In this document: in pieces, positions 1-5,742 of the stretch
Position numbering within the stretch: position 1 is the first letter of the stretch
Layout: each line of letters begins with the position of its first letter
Virus record (IMG/VR): IMGVR_UViG_3300042691_012179
Span: 1-20,786 of that record
Length of the DNA: 20,786 nt
From: a virus
Strand: one strand, 5' to 3'
Notes under the pieces: generated by a model
What the model was told of the DNA's origin: nothing
The model's input: the letters and a program-made list of their open reading frames with translations, nothing else
Database searches by the model: none
Position numbers and translations under genes: made by a program

Positions 1-2
1 AG

Positions 3-2882
3 AAGGATAGAATTACTTCATACTTAAGTACACCTGAAAGCGAATTACAGAAGCAATTCCAGACACAATCATTTACAAGATTCATGATAAACATTCTAAA
101 TTCTGGTTTAAGAACCAGTATGTTAATGAATGATCTTGATAAACCGATCGAAGGTATTGTGTTTAAGTTTATTACACCGGGTGAAAGTGAGGTATACACA
201 GCACGTCTTATAGACCCTATATTTCATCAGCATTCTATGAATGTTACAACGCCTGTTAGTAGAATGGCTAATGACATGTATCAGATTGCGATGTTAGACA
301 TTATTGAATTTATGGAGGTATACGATATAAGTTCAATACAACTTAATGGAGAAGCTCCAGATGAAAGATACATCGAGCTCATGTCGATCATATTCAATGA
401 CTATATCCAGAAAAATGGACATAAATATATTGGTGTAGATTTTGAAACACCAGATTTTGCAAAGAAGCCAGAGTTCGATATTAACCTGGCCACTATACCA
501 AATGAAAGAACCAGAGAGATACTTAAAAATAGTAAGCTTAACGATCTTTTCAAAATCATCATCAGTTCATTTAGAAAATTTAGAAAGAACACAACTCCTA
601 TATTGACAAAGCAAATAGTAGATGTTCTAAACGATATCATTACAAAAATCCAAGGTAAAGTAGAGCTTATGCCAGAGGAGAATCAGGTATTAGATTTCAA
701 TAATTACTTAAAGAGATCTCAGATTGAAAATGTATCTTCTATATTTGAAAGCATTGTAGATATTAACGAGGCACTTAAACTTAATACAACCGAAAGAGGT
801 ACAAAAAAGGTAAACATATTAGCAGGTAGATTCCAGCCGTTTACTGAAGGTCATATGAAAGTTGTAGAGCAATTGTATAAAGCAAACGGCTTACCAACAT
901 TTATACTTGTAGTAAGAGGTGGTAAAGCAGATCCTGTTAAGAATCCTTTTGATGAAGATACACAATTAGCAATGATCGGTGCTATACAAGATCATAACAA
1001 AATGGTTGAAGGAGCTGCAGTAATCGGTACAGCAGGTATCGATACAATATACAATGCCCTTAGACCTGCTTACGAACCTGTTCTATGGGGTGCAGGTACA
1101 GATAGACTTAAAGCATATAAATATCAAATCGATAAGTATAAAGAAGAGTTGAATGCTCTTCCTGAATTAGATGCACATGAAATTAAAAGATCTGATGAAG
1201 ATATTAGTGCTACTAAGGTCAGAGAAGCTTTAAAGATAGATGATGAGGCGACATTTAAGAAGATGACACCGAAAGGTATGCACAAGATGTATGATCAGCT
1301 TAAAACTATCATGCAGGAAGTTAAAGAAAATTCAGGTTACGCGCTACTTTCGTTTAATGACTTTATTGTAGAAAAGAATGAACCTATTTTTGAAGCATCG
1401 GCTCCTAAAAAGGAAAGAGACGAATGGGGTACATTATATGATGCATGGGTTAAGGGTACAACATTAACCGGTGTTAAGGTAAGTGCAGATGAAGGCGAAG
1501 TACTTAAAGCTGTATTTGGAGGAACCGAATCTGCGATTGAAAACATTAAAGCAATGTTAACAACCATAGGTATATCAGAAAGGGAATACATCATAGAAGG
1601 TTTTGCGCCAGGTGATCAAAGACCTAAATACTCAGGTACGTTTTGGGCGTATCATATAAAATTCAAGAAAGGTGTTACAGTAGGCGGTATAGATTATAAA
1701 AGAGGTGATGGAATAGTTATTGTAGATAAGACACCTGAAAAGAAAGGAGGCGGAGGAGTCGCAGTAATAGGCAAAAAGGATACGACACCGGATAGACTAC
1801 AGTTAGCAAAACCGGGTGCTTCATACCCAAGGGTTGAAGATTTAATTGGAGCATCTAAGGGTGCAATCAACTCACTTAAAATACCTGCTAATTATAAAGC
1901 ATTTGCTATAGGTTTAATGGAAACCATCAAGAACAATACTACAAACTCTGATGCATATGGTAATATAGATAAATTCTTAGAGGCATGTATATCAGGTAAC
2001 CAGAAGCACTCATACTCGATCGATCCTAAACTAACAGCAGGTATTGATCAGATTTCTATCAATAACTTTGCAAATGATTTCGGTGAGATTTTAGGTGCTA
2101 TTCATTTATTCAACGTAATTAAAGATAACACGTCAGGTACTGTATACCCATCTGCATCAAATGCTAAGCTTGTTGACTTTTATTTTGATGGTGCTAACAT
2201 TTCATCAAAGGCAGGCACTAAAGGCGGCACAGCTTCAGCAAGCGGTTTTGTAGAAGCCCTTAAATTACAAGTAGATGCAGGTACAATTATTCCAACCAAA
2301 GATGAGAAATACGTATATGATAATGTCCTATTACCTATTGTTGAACTAAGTTCACTCGACTTTTATACAGACATGTCAAACAAGTTCTTGTATAAAAAAG
2401 GTACAGGTTGGTATTACTTTTTACAAGAGTCTAAATTAGACCCAAATACAGGTGTAACAAAAAGCGCAGTAATAGAATTTTTATATAACCTACATAAAAA
2501 TAAGGCTAAATTTATTAAATTCTATAAAGAACTTTGGGCAGCCTGTGATAACTTCACTTCAAAATCTACAACACCTGAATCACTATACAAGGACTGGGAT
2601 AGCTTAAGTGATCAAGTTGTTTTCTCATGTGTAATGTACCCTTTATCTACAATGGTTGTTAAACACCTTAATCAAACGTATTCGGAGCCTATTTCTAATC
2701 TAATTAGACTTTCAGTAGATACAGTTCAAGCTTATTTAATAATGGAAGTTAAAAAGAATGAAATAATATTCATTAACAAATCTCTAGGTACAGCACACTA
2801 TCATTTTGAACCTAAGGGTGATACAAATAATGCTTACTCATCCGGTATCGGACTTTCATCAGGTGCCGTGTCAAAGAGATAA
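3..2882 (+). CDS. Large multidomain protein with internal NadM-like nucleotidyltransferase (5' partial)
   Basis: The frame is open from position 3 to the stop at 2880-2882, so the ATG at 84 is probably internal and the gene begins left of the window. Numbering from that Met, 932 residues are visible. Residues 20-45 include DKPIEGIVFKF, reminiscent of motif IV of ATP-dependent ligases (weak). Residues 243-412 form a NadM-type adenylyltransferase: GRFQPFTEGH (248-257), KNPF (286-289) and ISATKVR (374-380). The usual HxGH reads TxGH, as in phosphopantetheine adenylyltransferase, so activity is plausible. Candidate prohead-protease sites flank this domain. Residues 664-715 carry FGEILGA, DFYFDG and ISSKAG, a spacing compatible with a PD-(D/E)xK nuclease fold but unproven. 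The C-terminal 200 residues are unassigned. The gene sits directly upstream of two small genes with the same putative targeting motif, suggesting a virion-associated product. The domain call is firm; the role of the whole protein is inference. Confidence 0.85.
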   Translation, partial: KDRITSYLSTPESELQKQFQTQSFTRFMINILNSGLRTSMLMNDLDKPIEGIVFKFITPGESEVYTARLIDPIFHQHSMNVTTPVSRMANDMYQIAMLDIIEFMEVYDISSIQLNGEAPDERYIELMSIIFNDYIQKNGHKYIGVDFETPDFAKKPEFDINLATIPNERTREILKNSKLNDLFKIIISSFRKFRKNTTPILTKQIVDVLNDIITKIQGKVELMPEENQVLDFNNYLKRSQIENVSSIFESIVDINEALKLNTTERGTKKVNILAGRFQPFTEGHMKVVEQLYKANGLPTFILVVRGGKADPVKNPFDEDTQLAMIGAIQDHNKMVEGAAVIGTAGIDTIYNALRPAYEPVLWGAGTDRLKAYKYQIDKYKEELNALPELDAHEIKRSDEDISATKVREALKIDDEATFKKMTPKGMHKMYDQLKTIMQEVKENSGYALLSFNDFIVEKNEPIFEASAPKKERDEWGTLYDAWVKGTTLTGVKVSADEGEVLKAVFGGTESAIENIKAMLTTIGISEREYIIEGFAPGDQRPKYSGTFWAYHIKFKKGVTVGGIDYKRGDGIVIVDKTPEKKGGGGVAVIGKKDTTPDRLQLAKPGASYPRVEDLIGASKGAINSLKIPANYKAFAIGLMETIKNNTTNSDAYGNIDKFLEACISGNQKHSYSIDPKLTAGIDQISINNFANDFGEILGAIHLFNVIKDNTSGTVYPSASNAKLVDFYFDGANISSKAGTKGGTASASGFVEALKLQVDAGTIIPTKDEKYVYDNVLLPIVELSSLDFYTDMSNKFLYKKGTGWYYFLQESKLDPNTGVTKSAVIEFLYNLHKNKAKFIKFYKELWAACDNFTSKSTTPESLYKDWDSLSDQVVFSCVMYPLSTMVVKHLNQTYSEPISNLIRLSVDTVQAYLIMEVKKNEIIFINKSLGTAHYHFEPKGDTNNAYSSGIGLSSGAVSKR
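741..773 (+). other. Candidate prohead-protease site cluster, left of NadM domain
   Basis: The encoded peptide SIFESIVDINEA contains two matches to the T4 gp21 recognition rule: IFE|S (residues 220-223) and INE|A (227-230). It lies at the junction between an unassigned N-terminal region and the nucleotidyltransferase domain, where a processing site would be expected. Supported only by pattern. Confidence 0.35.
771..1394 (+). other. Predicted released fragment carrying the NadM-like domain
   Basis: This stretch encodes residues 230-437 (numbered from the Met at 84) of the large protein. It is bounded by INE|A at its start and IFE|A at its end, both fitting the T4 gp21 rule of I/L-x-E followed by a small residue. 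The roughly 208-residue fragment would contain the whole nucleotidyltransferase domain and little else. NadM-type enzymes join NMN and ATP to make NAD. Substrate identity and cleavage are both inferred; no protease gene is visible in the window. Confidence 0.4.
1362..1397 (+). other. Candidate prohead-protease site cluster, right of NadM domain
   Basis: The encoded peptide FIVEKNEPIFEA (residues 427-438), preceded by SFND, contains FIVE|K and IFE|A. The SFNDFIVE part matches the motif at the N-terminus of the gene at 2904 and in the middle of the gene at 3347. Supported only by pattern and position at a domain boundary. Confidence 0.35.
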
Positions 2883-2885
2883 ATA
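2878..2885 (+). promoter_or_regulatory. Candidate late promoter box GATAAATA
   Basis: GATAAATA differs at one base from the T4 late promoter consensus TATAAATA. It ends 18 bases before the start codon at 2904, similar to the spacing of the other promoter candidates here. It overlaps the stop codon of the upstream gene. A gp55-like late sigma factor is encoded at 18492. In such AT-rich DNA a one-mismatch box is not rare, so confidence is limited. Confidence 0.3.
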
Positions 2886-2903
2886 CTAAAAGAACAATAT
2901 AAA

Positions 2904-3347
2904 ATGAAAAATTACCCAACATTTGAACAATTCGTAAATGAAAACTTCCAAATAAATGAAGGTAAAGTAGTTTATAAAAGAGCTTACACTGATAAGTACC
3001 CAGCAAGATCTGCTAATGAAAAGGCTGCTATCAGAAATAAAATACTTGATGCTATTCAAGATGGTGTCCTCACTGAAGACGAGTTTAACTCTATCATAGC
3101 AGAGACCGGTGCTCACAGTAGATGGTCTTCTAGAAACGGCCAGTACTTTACTGTTACTAAAGAGGGTATTAAACTTTCTAATTACGGTCTTAAAGTTTGG
3201 GAAAAGATTAAAAGCAACGGTATGGTTAGCGAAGGTAATGCTTTCTTATTAGCTCTTAAAGAAGCTAGAGAGAAAGGTGAAAAAACCTTTGAGTTTAACG
3301 GTAAGACATATACAGTTAAGCAAAGTAAATTAAACGAAGACAAATAA
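2904..3347 (+). CDS. Small protein with capsid-targeting-like N-terminus
   Basis: A 147-residue protein of no recognised family. Its N-terminus, MKNYPTFEQFVNENFQINEG, resembles the capsid-targeting sequence of T4 internal protein III (MKTYQEFIAE). It offers two candidate cleavage sites, VNE|N (residues 11-13) and INE|G (17-19). The remainder is charged and looks soluble, with a helical middle and a C-terminal stretch FEFNGKTYTVK. It has no membrane segment or signal peptide. The leader is A-rich with no Shine-Dalgarno. Its stop overlaps the next start by one base (TAATG), implying translational coupling. A packaged internal head or scaffold-core protein is the favoured reading, by analogy only. 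Confidence 0.85.
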   Translation: MKNYPTFEQFVNENFQINEGKVVYKRAYTDKYPARSANEKAAIRNKILDAIQDGVLTEDEFNSIIAETGAHSRWSSRNGQYFTVTKEGIKLSNYGLKVWEKIKSNGMVSEGNAFLLALKEAREKGEKTFEFNGKTYTVKQSKLNEDK

Positions 3348-3787
3348 TGCCAGCACAGAGTAAAGCCCAACAACGTTTAATGGGTCAAGCATATGCTGTT
3401 AAGACGGGTAAGAAAGATCCAGATGAGGTAAGCGATAAAATAGCTAAATTAGCACAAGGCATGACTAAGAAGCAACTTAAAGACTTTGCTTCAACTAAAC
3501 ATAAGGGTCTACCTGAAACTAAAGAGAACTTTGTACCTACATTTGAAAGCTTTCTAAACGAAGACTATGCCAGAGTACATCCAAATCCAGGTATGAACGT
3601 TGGCGGTATGGGTCCAATTGTTGTACCAGAAGTAGGTCCATATGGCACAGTAGGTTCTGGCGATGTTCCAGCTCCATATTCCGCAAAGGATAAGAAACTT
3701 ATGAAGATGGGTAAGAAAAAAGGCGTAACCGCAATTTCATTTACACCAAACAAGTTCGACGAGTTTCTTAAACAATCTGACAAATAA
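3347..3787 (+). CDS. DUF3008-like protein with internal capsid-targeting-like motif
   Basis: A 146-residue protein. Residues 1-57 match what I recall of the DUF3008 family: N-terminal MPAQSKAQQRLMGQAY, then a helical lysine-rich segment, then DFASTKHKGLP. That family is of unknown function and frequent in phages. Residues 63-73, VPTFESFLNED, repeat almost exactly the motif of the preceding gene (YPTFEQFVNEN), giving a candidate cleavage after E72. The following part is rich in Gly, Pro and Val (residues 77-110) and then basic. The C-terminus, KFDEFLKQSDK, contains a weaker F-x-x-F echo. The start codon shares its A with the stop of the gene at 2904. A two-part precursor, with a DUF3008 head and a packaged tail peptide, is possible. 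Confidence 0.85.
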   Translation: MPAQSKAQQRLMGQAYAVKTGKKDPDEVSDKIAKLAQGMTKKQLKDFASTKHKGLPETKENFVPTFESFLNEDYARVHPNPGMNVGGMGPIVVPEVGPYGTVGSGDVPAPYSAKDKKLMKMGKKKGVTAISFTPNKFDEFLKQSDK

Positions 3788-3810
3788 CAAAACATAGGCA
3801 CTGATATCTG

Positions 3811-3816
3811 TATAAT
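3811..3816 (+). promoter_or_regulatory. Candidate -10 box TATAAT before dUTPase
   Basis: A perfect TATAAT lies in the 44-base gap before the dUTPase gene and ends 15 bases from its start codon, a spacing like that of the stronger promoters in the window. The base positions 18 upstream do not resemble TTGAAA, so this is a weak candidate. Confidence 0.25.
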
Positions 3817-3831
3817 TTCATAAAAGAGATT

Positions 3832-4275
3832 ATGAAGATATTTAAAGTAAGAGAGGTTAAAACTCCAACAAGAGCCCATTCGAATGACGCAGGTATAGAT
3901 CTATATGTACCTGAAGATTTTCTTCCACAAGTATTAGAACCAGGCCAATCTGTTTTGATTCCATCAGGAGTTAAGGCTAGAGTACCTGAAGGACATGCAC
4001 TAATCGCATTCAACAAATCAGGGGTTGCTGCAAAGAAAAATCTATTAGTAGGTGCATGTGTAATTGACGAATCATATCAGGGTGAAATTCACATTGACAT
4101 TAAAAACGTGGGTACATCACCTCAAGTTATTCAACCAGCCGACAAGATTATCCAGCTACTTTGTATACAAATGAATTATGTGCCTGTAGAACTAGCACAT
4201 AGTGAAGAGGAGCTTTTTGCAGATATGCAATCTGATAGAGGTGAAGGCGGATTTGGTTCAACTGATTCAAAATAA
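3832..4275 (+). CDS. dut: dUTPase (dUTP pyrophosphatase)
   Basis: A 147-residue trimeric-type dUTPase that hydrolyses dUTP to dUMP and pyrophosphate, keeping uracil out of DNA and supplying dUMP for dTMP synthesis. All five family motifs are visible in order: SNDAGIDLY (motif 1), NKSGVA (motif 2), GACVIDESYQGEI (motif 3), ADKIIQLL (motif 4) and RGEGGFGSTDSK (motif 5, the flexible C-terminal arm that closes over the substrate). The length is typical for the family. It is followed after five bases by the polymerase gene and lies near ribonucleotide reductase, so it belongs to a DNA-precursor and replication cluster. Its leader contains AAAAGAG but no clear Shine-Dalgarno. Confidence 0.96.
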   Translation: MKIFKVREVKTPTRAHSNDAGIDLYVPEDFLPQVLEPGQSVLIPSGVKARVPEGHALIAFNKSGVAAKKNLLVGACVIDESYQGEIHIDIKNVGTSPQVIQPADKIIQLLCIQMNYVPVELAHSEEELFADMQSDRGEGGFGSTDSK

Positions 4276-4280
4276 TAAGT

Positions 4281-5684
4281 ATGCTTTTAGATATCGAACA
4301 ACTTGAGTATCAAGTTACATTTAGTTTTTTCAATGAGAATGGTGATGTTGAATTAAAAACATACGACACCACTCAATTCCCAAACTGGTATACCTGTGAA
4401 GATACAGATAAGCGTAGAAGCGTCCATAATATAAATTGGGATGGTAAGCCAGTAAGAGCATCATATGAAAAGAAGATATCTAAACATGGTTTGATTGAAT
4501 TTATCGAAAGACTTCCACAGGAAGATAGTGAAAAGATCTTCGGGTATAACTTCCCGAAGACTTTTTTCTTTGATATCGAAACTGAAGTAACGGATGGTTT
4601 CCCAGAGCCTGAGTTAGCAAATAATAAAATTTTAACAATCTCTGTAGTTACACCAAATCAACAGGTTATTGTGTTGGGTCTAAAAGACTTTGATCAGAAA
4701 GCGCAAGAAAAGGTTAAAGCTGATACCAACAAATACTTTGAGAAATTCGGTATTAACTGGGAAATCAAATACATTAAGTTCAATACTGAATATGATCTAG
4801 TCTATACGTTCATCAATAAGTTTATGCCAAAGTTTCCAATGCTCAGCGGTTGGAACTGTATCAACTTTGACTGGAAATATATTGTAAACAGATGTAAGCG
4901 CCTACAGATTGATCCTGCTGAAGCATCGCCAACTGGCACTCTAACAAGAGATGGTCTGCCGTACCATATAGGTATTGTCGATTACATGGATCTATATTCT
5001 AACTGGGATCGAAGCATCGCTGTTAAAGAAAACAATCAGTTGAATACCGCAGCAATGCAAACAATCGGAGTTGGTAAAATTAAATACGACGGTGGCTTAC
5101 AGCAGCTGTATGAAGATGACTATCAAAAGTATCTTTACTATAATGCAGTAGACAGTATTCTAGTATACTTGATGGACCAAAAGCTTAAGACATTACAAGT
5201 AGTACTCACACTTTCTAATATCTGTAAGATCAGTTTCTATAAAGCAGGTTCTCCTGTAGCGATTACTGAATCTCTTATTGCAAGAAATCTTCTTGCTGAA
5301 GGTAAAGTAATGGCAGTTAAGCCATATCAAAAAGAGAAAGAAAAGAATGAGCAATATACAGGTGCATTCGTTAAGCAGCCAGTTGTTGGTAAACATAGAG
5401 CAGTAGCATGTTTTGACTTTGCCTCTCTATACCCATCTATTATGCGTCAATTTAATATATCGCCAGATTCTTATGTTGATATGGTACCCCAGAGTAAAGC
5501 TGATGAATATGATAAAGAAAAATTTACAGTCACTTCAGCAGGTGGTGTCTATGTAAAAGAACCATCAATTCTTAAGCGCGTACTTACTGATCTATATGCA
5601 AAGAGACGTGAATATAAGAAAAAGATGTTTGAATACAAAATGGAATTAGAAAAGATTTCGGAAAAACTGAAAGAAACGACTTAA
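4281..5684 (+). CDS. 43A: DNA polymerase family B, N-terminal part (gp43A): exonuclease and motif A
   Basis: A 467-residue N-terminal portion of a T4 gp43-like replicative polymerase. Exonuclease motifs are intact: Exo I FFFDIETE (D98, E100), Exo II GWNCINFD (D197) and Exo III YNAVD (Y287, D291). Palm motif A is DFASLYPS (379-386), including the first catalytic aspartate. The protein ends 88 residues after motif A in a charged helix (YAKRREYKKKMFEYKMELEK) that corresponds to the fingers. Motifs B and C are absent and are supplied by the gene at 8687. Together the two are 851 residues, against 898 for T4 gp43 (known length). The stop lies within the tip of the fingers, a tolerant site. No intein or intron signature is seen at the break. 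A terminator-like hairpin lies inside the gene at 4531-4567. Confidence 0.95.
   Translation: MLLDIEQLEYQVTFSFFNENGDVELKTYDTTQFPNWYTCEDTDKRRSVHNINWDGKPVRASYEKKISKHGLIEFIERLPQEDSEKIFGYNFPKTFFFDIETEVTDGFPEPELANNKILTISVVTPNQQVIVLGLKDFDQKAQEKVKADTNKYFEKFGINWEIKYIKFNTEYDLVYTFINKFMPKFPMLSGWNCINFDWKYIVNRCKRLQIDPAEASPTGTLTRDGLPYHIGIVDYMDLYSNWDRSIAVKENNQLNTAAMQTIGVGKIKYDGGLQQLYEDDYQKYLYYNAVDSILVYLMDQKLKTLQVVLTLSNICKISFYKAGSPVAITESLIARNLLAEGKVMAVKPYQKEKEKNEQYTGAFVKQPVVGKHRAVACFDFASLYPSIMRQFNISPDSYVDMVPQSKADEYDKEKFTVTSAGGVYVKEPSILKRVLTDLYAKRREYKKKMFEYKMELEKISEKLKETT
4531..4567 (+). other. Terminator-like hairpin inside polymerase gene
   Basis: The left arm AAAAG-A-TCTTCGGG (4531-4544, A4536 bulged) pairs with CCCGAAGACTTTT (4553-4565) across an 8-base loop. 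That gives 13 base pairs with one bulge, followed by a run of T (4562-4567). The shape is that of an intrinsic terminator although it lies in coding sequence, just before Exo motif I. It could cause attenuation or be an mRNA processing or stability element. No function is demonstrated. Confidence 0.5.
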
Positions 5685-5742
5685 TTCCACTGGAAAAAAA
5701 TTATATACCCTACAAAATAAACTAAAAAAAGACAGAATTTTT

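Noticed and set aside
84-86. ATG at 84 as the true start of the large gene
   Set aside because: The same frame is open from position 3 with protein-like sequence running into the Met, and no leader or promoter is seen before 84, so the gene is treated as 5' partial.
401-640. Minus-strand open frames, here and at many other places such as 1337-1594, 3565-3879, 14590-14871 and 16924-17190
   Set aside because: Each lies wholly or mostly opposite a well-supported plus-strand gene, encodes low-complexity hydrophobic or Ser/Leu-rich sequence with no motif, and has no leader or context.
5685-5742. Promoter in the 58-base gap before ribonucleotide reductase
   Set aside because: TTATATACCCTACAAAATAA looks somewhat like the P3 region, but no TTGAAA-like box stands 18 bases upstream of TACAAA, so it is not supported.
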